In this document: positions 47,615 to 60,475 of the stretch, piece by piece
How positions within the stretch are numbered: the first letter of the stretch is position 1
Layout: the number at the start of each line of letters is the position of its first letter
NCBI GenBank assembly: GCA_029959085.1
Contig: JARWIR010000003.1
Span: forward strand, 37,001,505-37,065,504
DNA: 64,000 nucleotides
Source of the DNA: Nemophila menziesii
Lineage: Eukaryota > Streptophyta > Magnoliopsida > Boraginales > Hydrophyllaceae
Direction: 5' to 3'
Position numbers and translations under genes: made by a program
The notes under the pieces: model-generated
Seen by the model: the letters and a program-made list of their open reading frames with translations, nothing else
Database searches by the model: none
What the model was told of the DNA's origin: nothing

Positions 47615-50170
47615 TTATCCTAATTAAATTTAAAAGTTAACCTTTTACTAAAATTAGGTCAAACATATTATTAATTTTTACTATATATTACATTTGCACT
47701 ATTTCTTTTGAATTCAAAACATTACCAAATTCTTTTACTAAAATACATTTTTCATTTAATTGTTTAATTCTATTTTCATTAATATACTATAAATATATAG
47801 TTTCTCTATCCATTTCTTGTCTATTTTTATCTGTCTACCTTTTTAGTATACAAAAATTAACAAAATATTTAATACTTTCATCTTTACACAATTATCCTTA
47901 ATTAACATACATGAGTTATTTATTACAATAATTTTTCAACTATTTAATTAGGCATATTATTGGAAAAAGTAGGAAAAAAATATCTTGATATTGAAAAAAA
48001 GACCAACAATATTGGACATTCTCTTTTAGAAAGTTGGACAAATAAAACTAGACATAAGAACTATTAATTATTTATTTTATCACCACCACCATCACTTCTA
48101 GACAGACAACTTCAGCGGTCAATGGTCAACTCCAACGAGTTTTGTTTAATTATCTTTTTTTTTACTGTTTTTGTATAAAAAAAAATTTACTGTGGTTTTT
48201 TTGATTTTATTTACCAGTTCCGACAAAAAACTGTATAAAAAATAGAACAATCTGTAACTATAGTATTGTAGTTGCAAAACTTTTAGTTGTAGAGTTACAA
48301 TATTGGAATCTAGAATTAAACTTTATAGTTATAGAACTAGTAGTTGTAGAACTACATCATTACACTCTGTAACTACAATATTATTGTTGTAAAATAATCT
48401 ATGATTATAATATTATAGTTATAGAACAATTAAAAGTAACAATTTTACAACTACAAACTTTTAGAAAAATACACAAAAATAATATAATTCAATTAAAAAT
48501 TACAATAATAACATAATTCCTAATTTAACAACAAAATAAAAAAATTTACAACAAAAAATGACAAAAAGAATATCTTACTTAATTTGAAAATAAAATAAAA
48601 TAAATTATTCTAGTCAAAATTTGTCACATATCCTTCTCTTACTAACATATTATCAATAGCTAAATTTAGAATCATAAGCTAATCCATGAAACCTAATCAA
48701 TCCGCCCGTGTTACAAAAACAATGCTTCATATTTTAACCACTATTAGCGCTCACTCATCATTCTTTTTTTCTTTGACTTTGACTTTTTACTTCTGCTTTC
48801 TTTCTTCTTTATTTTACTTCATTAACACTTTCTAGCTAATAAGATATAGGTGATGTTTTATCAACATTTTTTGTACAAGTAAGATTCATAAGAATGAGTT
48901 TACACAAATAAGAAAAAACTAACATTACTTTGTAAAATGAGATCAAATACAACACAAGTTAAATGCTGCTTGAGATAAACTTGTATTTAATGGTCAACAC
49001 AAATACAAAATAATATAAGAATATTAACCTTCATACATATGCAAGCATTATAGCTATCTAATAGTTCAATAACGTATCGAAGATAAACGTTGTCTTGAAT
49101 TTACATCCCAAAACCGTACATAGCTATCAAGCCGTACAAGAGTGTCATTAATTATAAATTTAAAATATATTCAAAAAATAAAAATCACAGACTCAAAATT
49201 TTGAGAGTGCTAAAGTACACATTAAATCCATGGACAACAAATTTCTTTTCAGACAATAAAGATGAATTTGAAAATTACAACCTTCGTACTAGCAAAACTC
49301 CTGCTCAAAGTAATTAAAGACAATACAAACTAGGGATGATTCTGTTCTAGTAGGAAATTGGAAACACGCCAAGCACATGATTAATAATACATCATGAAAT
49401 TCAGACTTTGAGCAGTTTTCTTTTGGTAAACACTGAATAGTCATCAACTCCATCAAAGAAGCCTTAAAGGCCGTTGATTTGGTGTGAAGCCTTTTCAACA
49501 TCTTCTTCATAAATTGTGTAAGAATTTTCCAAACTAACTTCTTCAAGAAAGTAATTTTCAAAGAGGTTCTTACGAAATAGGAAGATAATATCCGCTTGGA
49601 TCATAGGAGGATAAGAATGTGTTCAAATGGTTCAAATGTCACAACTCTCCACATCAAACATCACCATCACAAAGCATGATCAACCTAACCAAAACAACAC
49701 ATTACAACAACCAATTGGACAAGATGTTGGATATTCGTTCTTGATCTTCAACAACAACAACACCACCAACAAACCCACCACCATATTATCCGTGAAACAA
49801 TCATTTAGAACAAATTAGAATTATGATGGCGAACAAACATCTTAACCATGACACCACTAACGAACACAAATCTGCATTTAAAAATACATTGTCATCTGAA
49901 TCAGAGAGCAATATGAATGAGAAAGTAATCGCGAGAGATGTGTTAATTAGATTACAAGAGAACGAAAGAATAATTACAAGATAAATGTTAAATGCCTAAT
50001 TTAAACACACTACAATCAAGTTTCCAAGACATAAACCATCAATTGACACAACTTTGAAAACCTTACTCAAAATTATGATTAAAAAATTCCCTTAAAGAAT
50101 ACATATCGGTGCCCCAATATTAAGCTTCCACTTCTTCACAATGTATTGAACGAAAAGACTCTAGTGCAAC
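47615..50170. other. Intergenic, no gene confirmed
   Basis: Strongly AT-rich. 48230-48430 is a set of short TTGTAGAACTACA-type inverted phrases. A 90-residue minus-strand open frame at 49289-49561 and its surroundings have no domain I recognise. Confidence 0.45.
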
Positions 50171-51167
50171 AAAGTGAGTTGTCGTTTCCCAAGGTGTGAT
50201 AAAATAACCTAAAATTTCATACCTTGAGAGAGCTAACTACCACAACTGTACGAGCCGTTGACAAGTAACAAAAAGTAGGTAATATAGGGTATCATCTCTA
50301 CATGGACTAAGATGGTTAATTCTTAAGCAGTGTTCTTATAGAGTTTCTAAGAATGAATTGCGAAAGTAAACAAAGGAAAGATAAAAGACATATAATTATT
50401 ATTATTTTGATGACTAAAATGCAATAAAGTAAATTATCTAACGATTTAAGATTAAACTAATGACGAGGAACTTAAATAACTAAGGAGAAGAAATGAGAAT
50501 ATAGCTCGAGAACTCGCAAGTAATCCCCACTAGTCTTGATTTTTTATGTTTTATTGATTAAAGGTGATTTGGTGATTATGCAATAGTCGGGAGTCTAACT
50601 TCTTCCTAACTCCCGTCAGGGTAGCTTAGGAAGCTACTTCAACAGTACTAGGGGACTCGGGTGAGGTGAACCTACGCACTCAGTGCTAAAATTCTCTGAA
50701 CCTATTAACTATCTATCTAGTCAAGTCTGCTAGGATCACTAACGCACACCGGACGATTATGTATCGTTTTTTTGTAACCACACCCCCCGCCAGGGTGACA
50801 GTCCTAATTACTAAGGACAATTCTATACTTGGACAGAGCAATGGTTGAATTTATACTACAAATACAAAATCAAAGAATGAAAATAACAATTCTATTTAAA
50901 TAAGCATTATATCAAATTCAATTATCGTTGTAAATTCAAACCAGGGTCCATACATAATGCCGTTCTCAAGCTATGAGAATTTAGTTCATAGTAAAAGAAT
51001 TAAAACTAGCAATTAAAAGTATAATAATAATTGATGACAGTTGATGGAACATAGAGTTGGAATGGCATGAACTACTTCCAAACTTCTTCTACTCTTCTCT
51101 GCACTGCTCTAGGAGATTTCTTTTTATTACTAATGAATGGGTACCCCTTTCTAAATGTTAAAAACTG

Positions 51168-51269
<102 letters not shown>

Positions 51270-51374
51270 ACGTTTTATGGGTTGTGGACCCCTTTTAAGT
51301 GACTAGTCCAACCCAAAAAGGTTATAGTATGTGAGTAGACTGGAGACCGGTTCGAACCACAACAACAACAAAAT

Positions 51375-51650
51375 TAATAACTTTCTCAATTCAGCTCTAA
51401 ATCATAAACCGTTAGTTCCTATGCCCTCTTGACTCCAAGTATCTTAAAACCAAAGGTCTCCTCTAGAATCTTCATCAATCTTGCGTAGAAACTCAAACAA
51501 GTCAATTAATATATAATAACTTTCTCAATTTAGCTCAAAATCATGCATCGTCAGTTCCTACACGCTTCTGATTCCAAGTACTACCTAGAAACTAACGGTT
51601 TCATCCAGAATCTTCATCAATCTCATATGGAATCTCAAACAATTCAATTT
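51375..51650. repeat. 139-bp tandem duplication
   Basis: Units start at 51375 and 51514; they share TAATAACTTTCTCAATT and AGAATCTTCATCAATCT, and diverge by about 15-20% by eye. Confidence 0.88.
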
Positions 51651-51810
51651 CCATATATAGTTAGCTCATGCTCCCGCTTTCTAAAAGTGGTCAAATTATC
51701 CTTTTACGCCAAGACTAAAGAGAAATATTGTTTTCTTGACTTCTTATCATTCTCTCGGAGTATCTTATCATTCAAGTACCTAAAATATGCACACCTAACA
51801 TACAAATTAC

Positions 51811-52364
51811 TAGGGATGGCAACAGATAAGTTTTTTGCCAAAATTCCAAAATCCATAACCATAACCATTTCTATAATTAAAAACCATATCCTAACTTACA
51901 TTTTTCAAAACCATAACCATATTATTTGGTTTTGTTTTTTTAAACGGTTTTGCGGTTTTTAACCATATTCAAATGATAATTTAATAAATATATTAAATTT
52001 CATAATATAAAACCACACATATAAAAGAAAACTATAAGGTTTATAAAAATTTGTGTTGGTAGTTGACTAAATTGCATATTTATTATTTAATTAGTTAAAT
52101 CTAGTATTTTGATTTTGCTTTTAGAATTTCAATATATCTAATTTAACCTAAATTATTATGTAATTTGAAAATATATATGATAATAAACGGTTTTCGGTTT
52201 TTCGGTTTAATTTTTATCCAAAACCATAACCTAACGGTTTTAACCATCGGTTACACTTTTCAAAACCATAACGTAATGGTTTTAACCACGGTTATATAAT
52301 TCGGTTTTCAATCGGTTCGGTTATCACCGGTTTCGGTTTTTAACCGTAACCATTTCCATCCCTA
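51811..52364 (+). mobile_element. Non-autonomous hAT-type element, 554 bp
   Basis: Ends TAGGGATGG at both sides (inverted) with a perfect 8-bp target duplication CAAATTAC (51803-51810 and 52365-52372). Subterminal regions are rich in AACCATAACC and its inverse GGTTTTCGGTTT. No transposase. Termini are of the same general type as 22242-23050 (TAGGGGTGG), but the subterminal motif is different. Confidence 0.94.
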
Positions 52365-52534
52365 CAAATTACGTACAAAATCTCTAAAAGTGCATAAAAG
52401 TAGAAACTAGACAAGAAATTGTAAAATATTAAATAATAGGGAAAAATCTCTCAACTAATCCCTTAATATCTCTAAAAAGATGTCTAGTGACTATAATAAT
52501 TTATCACACAAGAAGAGACATCACGAGAAAATCA

Positions 52535-52719
52535 TCTATTACTCATTATTCCTTTTTTCTTCTACCATAATCTGATTTGCCTTCTTGCTCATAGAGCTTC
52601 TCTGATGTGCTTTGGTTAAAGCACAAAAAAACAGAGGTTGAGATGGATTTTGTAGTGGTTTCTGATTACCAGGAAGAGGTAGTGATATGGTGGCAGCTAT
52701 GGTGGTGGCATTGAGTTCC

Positions 52720-52785
<66 letters not shown>

Positions 52786-53302
52786 TGGGAGAGAGAGTGG
52801 GAGAGGAGAGATGACATCTAGTCGGGTGAGAGAGATGTAGTAATTACGGGTTTATAATTTTCAGTATAAAATGAAATGAAAATAGAATGCTAGGATATCT
52901 CTGTTTTGTTTGTAATTTGTTATATAAGGGTATTTTAGTCTATTTTGGTAAAAAAATCCAATAATTGAAAGAAAGATTTTCCTGACATATAATTAGAAAA
53001 GAGATAACATTCTAGGCCTATAAAATGAATTATCCCTATCAAAAAAACCCTTCTCCACTGTGAGAAGGCCAAACCACCAACATCAAGGTCACACCACCAC
53101 CACCTTTTCCATGCACCACCACCAAGTTACATTGCTAACAACAACCATAAATTCACCTCTATCTACTCTTTTTTTATTTCACCCAACAGTGATGACGCAA
53201 ACCATTGAAGTGTCGATGCCATTAGAAGCTGGTGGGGACAAAGGTGTGATAAATAAACAGATAATTAAGATAATAATAAAGGGCACACACCCTTGACTAC
53301 CA
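52535..53302. other. Unclassified stretch with (GA)n
   Basis: (GA)n at 52722-52783; CAC-rich sequence at 53060-53130. No gene. It is flanked by the 13-bp direct repeat CACGAGAAAATCA (52522-52534 and 53301-53313). Confidence 0.5.
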
Positions 53303-54061
53303 CGAGAAAATCACTGCAAGTATTACAGATCGTTTGCAAGTTTAGTTGATAAGAAAAGTTTGTTCGCGGGGATTTAATATGTTATATGTACTTGTATTCA
53401 ATAAGTGTAGAAATAAGTGTAGATGAATTTAGATGTTTAGATAAAAATAGAATAAGATGAATAATTATCTAACGCGAATAAATAAATAATAGAAACAAAT
53501 AAATATGAATGTAAGTAGAATAAATTAGGGTTATTAATATGAGTCTATCTTACTAAAATGTTATTCTAACCTTAAGGGTGAATTGAGCATTCTATATTAA
53601 TCGGGATTCTAAATTCTTCCTAACCCCCGTCATGGTGGACTTAGGAGCAAACTCTCCACTACCAGGTGACATGGGTAAGGGGACCCTGAGTAATGATCGG
53701 TGGTTAAATCAAACCTTTATGGCTATCTAGTTAGGCAAGCCCGTCAGGATCACTACTGCACACTAGACGATTATGTGGTGTTGTCAATAATTGAATCCCT
53801 ATTCCAGGTGTTAACTCAATTACTAAGGATAGTCCTAAGATTGGCCAAATCTAGGGCTGGGAAAAGTAAGTCAAAGCACACAATACAAATATACGCCAAG
53901 CTCAAATCTATTAAAATAACAAATAGTATTATGAAATTTAAGACAAAATAATAACCCAACAATTAATAGTAAAACTTACAGAATAAAAGTGTAGAAATAT
54001 GGCGAAGCCACAATCTATAGCTAATTACCCTAAATATAGAAGCGTAGAAATCCCGTCTCTT
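53303..54061 (-). repeat. Partial LTR of the CCCGTCAGGG family
   Basis: Similar to 50.2-50.9 kb and 6.43-7.25 kb: ACTGCAAGTATTACAGATCG, CTAACCCCCGTCATGGTGGA, CCCGTCAGGATCACTACTGC, ACTAGACGATTATGTGGTG. It ends near 54061, short of the LTR start. Confidence 0.7.
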
Positions 54062-54926
54062 GCCATTTTTAAATTTAAAAAAAGCTTTCAAACACTACTG
54101 GTCATCGTCGATGGTGGCACCCTGTTGGTGATGGCGGCCCGCCCCCCTCTTTTCCTTCTTCGTTCCATTTTATTTCTTTGTTTTTCTTTCCCATTTGTTT
54201 CGTTTTGTGATTTTCCCTTGTCCCCATCACCGTTCCTCTTAGGTCGGAAACCATATCTTCTTTCTCTCTTCCCAAAGAACTACACTATTCTCTCTTTGGC
54301 TGATCTCCGGATCTGCCATGCAGGGTTGTCGCTTCCTTGTTGTTTTGGGATTCTTAGGCTTGGTTCATTGTTGAATATTTCTCCCCCGATCTTCTACCTT
54401 TTGGGGACAAGTTTCTTGAATGATGAGGAACTGAACTTGCTCGTTGGTTTCATTGTGGTGGCTCTGTGGAGTGGAAGAATGTGGAAGGTAGCAGATCTGT
54501 TATCATGTTTTTCTCTTTGTTTTGAGGCTTTGTGCCTTGTTGTCCAACTGGGTCCTCTGGCCAACTATGTCTTGTCCAGTTTTGATAGAGCTTGGCTCGA
54601 TCCAATGTTCTATGCGGAAACGATTCTTTTGGGACGAGATGGGCCAGTGGCTAGTGGTTCAAATAGGGTTTGGGATTTTCCGTCACCCTTTTCTATCTCA
54701 GAGACATGGGTCGCTTTGCGTGTTGTGTTTTGTGTTTTCATTATCATGTCTTCCCAGAGGTGGTACGGGTGGTGATTCACTAAGGGTTGGGTATTTTGGA
54801 TTAGCAGAGGTTGGAAAGAGGAGCCTTGAGTGTTTTCCCTTTATTCGAGACTTATGTTTTTTTGTACCTTTCTTGGTTTATTTGCCTGGCTCGTGTCTGT
54901 GTGGGATTTCAGAAGAAGCACTTTGA
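54062..54926. other. Unclassified T-rich stretch
   Basis: A 258-residue open frame (53999-54775) runs across the LTR boundary and has no domain; it is a chance frame in pyrimidine-rich DNA. Possibly a captured 5' leader or an old element; not resolved. Confidence 0.4.
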
Positions 54927-55077
54927 CTTTTTTTATCAACTTTATATTTTATAGCATAAAAAATTGTTCATACATCATTAAGCACTCGATTAGATGAGCC
55001 TTTTGTAATGGATAGAAAGATAATACAATATATAATCTAAGCTACCCTATTACAAAACTTGTTTATTGAGAAACACT

Positions 55078-56907
55078 TTAGCATACTTTAGAGACATCTT
55101 GTAATTTCCAAGCCTCCACAATTACTAATCTTTCATCTTTAACTTTGAAATTATGCTTACCCTTGCTCTTCACATATAGGCAATACATTATGTTGTGCAT
55201 AATTTCTTCTTCATTCCTAACTCTACCCTTATGTATATGGGCATTACGAGTACTCAAAATTTGGTATATAAAGGAGGTGAACCAGCCTGAGTATATCATA
55301 TCCATGAACTCGTCCTTAGCTTTAGACCATATGAAATTCACAAGCTCATCCCATGAGAGAATAATTGGCATTTGAACACCACACAACATAAAGCATCTTT
55401 GCAACACTCTTTTAGACATGGAACAAAGCACAAATAAGTGATCTCTGTTCTCAATGGACCAATGTCAAAACACACAAAGTGTATTAATTTACACTCCGCA
55501 TTCCATCATCCTAGCTTTTGTAGTTAACATGTCAAGACTAGCCATCCAAGAACAAAAAGAGTTTTTTTTGGAATTTTCATAGTATTCCATACAATCCTGG
55601 TCCACTCAATAATCTGACCATGATCAAATAATTCACTCATTTTTTTTCATGAAGGAAAATTTATCCTTAATACTCACTTTCCATATGATTTTTTCTTCAG
55701 CTGCAGTTTAAAGAAGGCATTACTTCAACTAAACCATTCAAAGAGGGTGGTAAATGCCATCTTCCCCTCCTGTAACAACTTTGAATAGTTTTTTTCAACC
55801 ACAAAGGGCAATAATGTGTATCTCTATGAAGAATATCATTTACATTAACACCTGTTATCCAATTATCCCAAAATATAAAAGTTTGAGCACCATTATTAAC
55901 TTTATAAGAAATGAATTGAAAAGCAGTTTCTCTGAGCTTGAGGATCTTTTTCCAAGTCCAAGCCAAGTCTTGTTTAATGGAGTACATCCAATACACTCAC
56001 CTTTGAAGATATTTTGATGAGCCCATTGACTTAGTAGATTTTCACTCCTCTTATACATTCTCCGGAACACTCTAAGCAGGCAAACTATATTCAAAACTTC
56101 AAGGTTAGAAATGTTTAGTCCACCATATGCCTTACCTTTGCAAACTTCAAGCCACACAACTTTTTCCCCCTTAGCCCCTTCAAGATTACCTCTCTAAAGA
56201 AATCTAGAGAGTTTCTAATTCAACTTATATATAACATTATTTGGCAAAATAAAAACTCTACACCAATATAGCATTTTACTAATCAAAACCATAATTACTA
56301 ATTATAACCTTCTTGCATAAGTGAGTAGCATATTTATCCAAATTGAGATGTTTGAGCATATATCCTCAACAAGTGTATTGGAGTCAGTCACACTAATCTG
56401 ATTTGAGTTAAGAGGTACTCCAAGGTACTTAAATGGAAAAAACCTTCCTTAATACACAAAATCCTCATAATCTCCTCTTTAACTGGATTTGAAGTATTCC
56501 CAAAATAAATTTCACTCTTAGCATTGTTTATTCTCAGTCTTGAAAGTCTTGCAAATATACTAAGTCCTTCCTTTACTATTAGCAGAGTTTACATTAGACT
56601 TCATGAAAATTAACAAATTTTCTGCAAATATAATATGATTCAGTTTCAGATCTTCACATTTTGGATGATAAGAAAAACTTCTATTCTCTCAAAGTTTCTG
56701 AAATAAAGAAGTAAATACTTGCATACACAAATCAAATAGATAAGGAGATAATGGATCTCCTTGTCTCAAACCTATCTTCCCATCAAAATATCCAACCATT
56801 TCACCACTAATACAAAGAGAATAGGTAGGAGTTGAGACACACATTTCAATCCAACTGATCATAACTTAAGGAAAGCTAAAAGCATGTAAAACATTAAACA
56901 AGAACTT
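55078..56907 (-). pseudogene. LINE ORF2, RT second half and zf-RVT region
   Basis: Broken into frames on the complement. CVSTPTYSLCISGEMVGYFD and GLRQGDPLSPYLF lead to FAEN (56617-56628) in place of the catalytic FADD. Then LEVCKGKAYGGLNISNLEVLN, WKKILKLRETA, FWDNWITG and finally the zf-RVT-like end (SKRVLQRCFMLCGVQMPI, WDELVNFIW). No RNase H domain seen after it. Confidence 0.85.
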
Positions 56908-58059
56908 TCAATTTAAGATATCATATGCCTTTTGAAGATCAAAATTAATGGTATTTCTTGAGGAGATATTACCTTTATCATAACCACTTAAGATATCTTG
57001 TGCAACCATAATTTTGTCACCAATATACCTATCACATACAAAGGCAACTTGATTGTAAGAAATGAGAGAGTTGAGAACCTTTTTAATTCTATTAGTAATG
57101 ATCCTTGAAAGTGTCTTGTAAGGTGTATTCACACAAGAGATAGGCCTGAATTGCCTTTCATTAGTAGGTGTCTGAACTTTAGGAATAAGGGAGATGTTTG
57201 TGGGATTAGCCTCCTTGAGCATAGTATTACTCTCCATTGTATCTTTAACTGCTTTACAAAAGTCATCACCTACAATTCCCCATGCCTTTATATAGAAGAA
57301 AGAAGTGAAGCCATTTGGCCTAGGACACTTAGACTCATCAATTGAGAACAAAGTAGCTTTAATTTCATTATTTGTGATAGGCTGACTCAACCACTTCACT
57401 TGTTCCTTAGTAAGAGTTACATTCATAAGTTCTTTAAGTGTATTTACAGAGAAAACCTCTTGAGAAGAGTCCTCAGATCCAATAAGTTTAGTATAAAACC
57501 CCAAAAATTCCTCCTTAATCTGGCTAGGAGCTGTCAATACATTTCCATTATCATCCACTAATGTGCACACCTTATTCCTTGCTTGTCTAGCTTTGATGAT
57601 TTTGTAGTAGTAAGATGAACTACAATCACTATTTATTGACCATGTATCTCTAGCTTTTTGCTTCAAAATATCTTCTTCATATAACATAACTTTTTCAAGA
57701 TTAGTCAGAGCAATCTTCTCCTCAGCTAAGATAAAATCTATCCTGTTACCACTCATAATAACATTATGCAATTCCTCAAGCTTCATCCTCAGTTGATTAA
57801 TATAATGAGGAGTTTTCTTAAAGTACTTAAGGTTAAATGATTTCAAAGCCTTCTTAACTGACCTTTGTTTGGTGTACAATATAAAAATACTCGAGCCTTG
57901 AACTTGGACACTCCAAGCTTTCTTTACAATGTCCTGAAATTCCATATGCTCAGTCCAAATGTTAAAGAATTTAAAGGAACACAGACCTCTTTTGTGTGGT
58001 GCACTAATTGAGATTAGTAATGCACAATGATCCGAGGTAGAAAGAGAAAGGCTAAGCAC
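56908..58059 (-). pseudogene. LINE ORF2, RT first half
   Basis: 383 residues open on the complement. SDHCALLIS closes the endonuclease. Then SKCPRPNGFTSFFY, ISLIPKV, RQFRPISCVNTPYKTLSRII and FDLQKAYDILN, the RT fingers and first catalytic Asp motif. Bounded by an in-frame stop TAA at 58063-58065 and a stop after FDLQKAYDILN (about 56908). Confidence 0.92.
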
Positions 58060-58062
58060 ATT

Positions 58063-58701
58063 TTACTGCACTTGACCCAACCATCTAGCATTTATAAGAA
58101 CTCTATCAATTCTACTTGCTCTAAGTTGTATTGCAATTTTATTTGTCCAAGTGAAGAAATTACCACAAGTTTGGTGTTCAAAAAGTTCTGCATCTTCCAA
58201 ACACTCTATGATTTGTTTTGAACATTCATCTAATTCCTCACAATTTAATCTTTCCTCAATTCTTAAAATCTCATTATAGTCACCCACACAACATAGATGC
58301 TCACTCTTACATAGATTTCTCCACCTAATCATATCTCTACAAAGCACTATTCTCATATTATCATCATTATTTGCAGACACAACACAGAGAATAAACTTAC
58401 TATTGTTTGATAAGTCCATAACCTCAACAAGTATGGCCTGCACTGTAATTTCAATGAGCTTAACTGAAACCCCATCTTGTCTCCATAAAATCCATACTCT
58501 ACCCTTATGATCATTAATATAGTTATGAATTATGATATATTTATTAAATTTTTCTTTCACTATACTCTGCATATTATGGAACTGAACCTTAGTCTCCATA
58601 AGACACATAATCTGAACCTTCTTTTTAAACATGAAATTTGAGACATCTAATTTTCCCAGGGCCATGTTTAAGTCCCTTACATTCCATGACCCTAAGATCA
58701 T
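58063..58701 (-). pseudogene. LINE ORF2, apurinic endonuclease domain
   Basis: Starts MILGSWNVRDLN; METK carries the metal-binding Glu; VGDYNEIL, FTWTN and SRIDRVLIN are further exonuclease-endonuclease-phosphatase motifs. The final SDH lies just beyond the single TAA. Usually GDFN; here GDYN. Confidence 0.92.
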
Positions 58702-59510
58702 GGATCAGGAGGTTTAGTCTTATCACCCCCTTTTTCACTCTGAATAATCTTCAAAATATCATTATCAAGTGCATATAGAGGGCTATTAAGTACATTAAAT
58801 GAATTCATATTAGCTTCAAGAGAGTTGTAACTACATTCAACTTCATTTTGAACTTTAGATCCTCTAGTTACATGATTCCAAGCTTCCTCACTATTTCCTT
58901 GTGAATTTATAATTCTTTCGTCATCTTTCACCTTATTTTTGCTATTAATATTAGCATTTACAGGAGTAGAACCATTAGTTTTATCCTGTTTCTGAACAAA
59001 CACCTTATTCTCCTTCTTACAAGTTTTATGTTCAAAAATCTTGCAAGTAGAACATTGCACTGGCTTCCAATCATAATCAGTATCAAACTCATGAAGCTCT
59101 TTGTTTCTTGTATCCACATAAACTTTCTCAACAAGCTTTTTGTTCAGATTGACCTCTACACAAACACGTGCATAACACAACCTTGACCTTGACTCGGTAA
59201 TAGAGTCCATCTGAATCGGCTTCCCCACTCCACTAGCAATGTAACTAAAACCATTTCGAGTACACAAGTTCATAGGAATGTTCTTAAATTTGATCCATAA
59301 AGGCACACTATTATAATCAACCTTACCAAATTGCATATTTGGACTCCACTCTCTCAGAAACAGAGATTTCCCTCCAACATGCCAGATCTGTTCAAGTGCC
59401 TTTCTACATTTAATATCACTAGCAAAGATAAAGATGAACATATTTCCGTGTGATTTAATGTTCACCCTTCTGAATTCCTTCCATTGATATCTAACAAAGT
59501 TAGTAATCAT
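58698..59510 (-). pseudogene. LINE ORF1, DUF4283-type and zinc knuckle
   Basis: On the complement, 270 residues: a DUF4283-like domain (FIFIFASDIKCRKALEQ, WSPNMQF, VPLWIKFKNIPMNLCT) and a zinc knuckle CSTCKIFEHKTC, which is two residues short between His and Cys compared with CCHC knuckles. Its beginning is separated from 59538-59900 by a stop or frame change near 59510-59540. The end overlaps ORF2 by ATGA. Confidence 0.88.
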
Positions 59511-59537
59511 GTAAAATTGCGGAGGAGAACCTATAAA

Positions 59538-60475
59538 TTATCCAACTAAATAGTTAGACCATACTTTAGCTCCTTCATCAAATATATCTTGAGGCGGTTT
59601 TATAACAGTGTTTCCCTCCTGTGTTATTGGTTCATGGAAATCCAATTTCAAATTATCCTTGATTTTACCTACAAAAAGAGAAGACCACTTCGATGTGTTT
59701 ATGATCTCCACTTCCGCAACTTTTTGTATCTCATCATTTAATACTTCCGGCGAAACATTAGTCGAAGCGGGAGCATCTTTAATCGGACTAACCTCCCTCA
59801 TCGCAACACTCCGTTTTCCATTATTAACTGCTCTTATACTCTGTGTTCCTACTTTACTGTTGTTCCTATGAACACTCTTATTTCCATTGCTAGACCTCAC
59901 TGCAATATTCGATCTTACATTTTGACTCTCCTCAAATATATCTCTAGTAATATTACGTTGTGTAGCATGTTTAGTTGGAGCCTATGTTGTAGATCTCGGT
60001 TTTGAGGCCTAGGCGGTCGACCCGGGCCTAGCGCCTAGGCGGGATTACACGGGGCCTAGGCGGAATTATACGGTTTTGAATCCCGCTGTGTAATTTTGTA
60101 TATTTACTAATATATATGTAGTAATTATAAAAAATTAACTATTTAAGTCATAAAACTTCATCTAACAACACTATTGTATATAAAAATACTAAAAATTGAG
60201 TTATAATATCAGTTAAAAAATTCTCGAGAATAAAAAAAATAACAAAAAGGTCTATGAGGGCATGTTTTGCCATTAATCGGCGCCTAGACGGCCATTTTTT
60301 GCCATTAATCGGTGCCTAAAAGGGTTATGCGCCTATTCCACAGCGACTAAGGCGCTAGGAAAAAACGCCTAGAGTTTTAACTAGGCGTAAGCGCCTAAGG
60401 GGGGAGTTGACGCCTAGGCGGCGCCTATGCGCGCCTAGGCGGGGAGATCTACAGCATAGGTTGGAGCCATATCAG
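59538..60475 (-). pseudogene. LINE ORF1 N-terminus, interrupted by a hAT
   Basis: Removing 59982-60459 and one target copy gives ATGGCTCCAACTAAACATGC on the complement (MAPTKHATQ...), which continues in frame to RSSNGNKSV and the 120-residue open stretch 59538-59900. This supports the start codon lying at the insertion site (ATG about 60470-60472). Confidence 0.82.
59982..60459 (+). mobile_element. Non-autonomous hAT-type element, 478 bp (family copy 2)
   Basis: CTATGTTGTAGATCTC at the left end, GAGATCTACAGCATAG at the right; perfect 8-bp target duplication GTTGGAGC (59974-59981 and 60460-60467). Repeated GCCTAGGCG motifs near both ends. Same family as 25437-27941. No transposase. Confidence 0.94.

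Noticed and set aside
49289..49561. 90-residue minus-strand open frame
   Set aside because: Some Cys and Leu pattern, but no family recognised and no splice-supported extension found.
52539..52817. Ser/Leu-repeat protein on the minus strand
   Set aside because: Translation of a (GA)n microsatellite.
53999..54775. 258-residue plus-strand open frame as a gene
   Set aside because: It crosses the border of an LTR remnant (53303-54061), is rich in Leu/Phe/Ser from T-rich DNA and has no domain.
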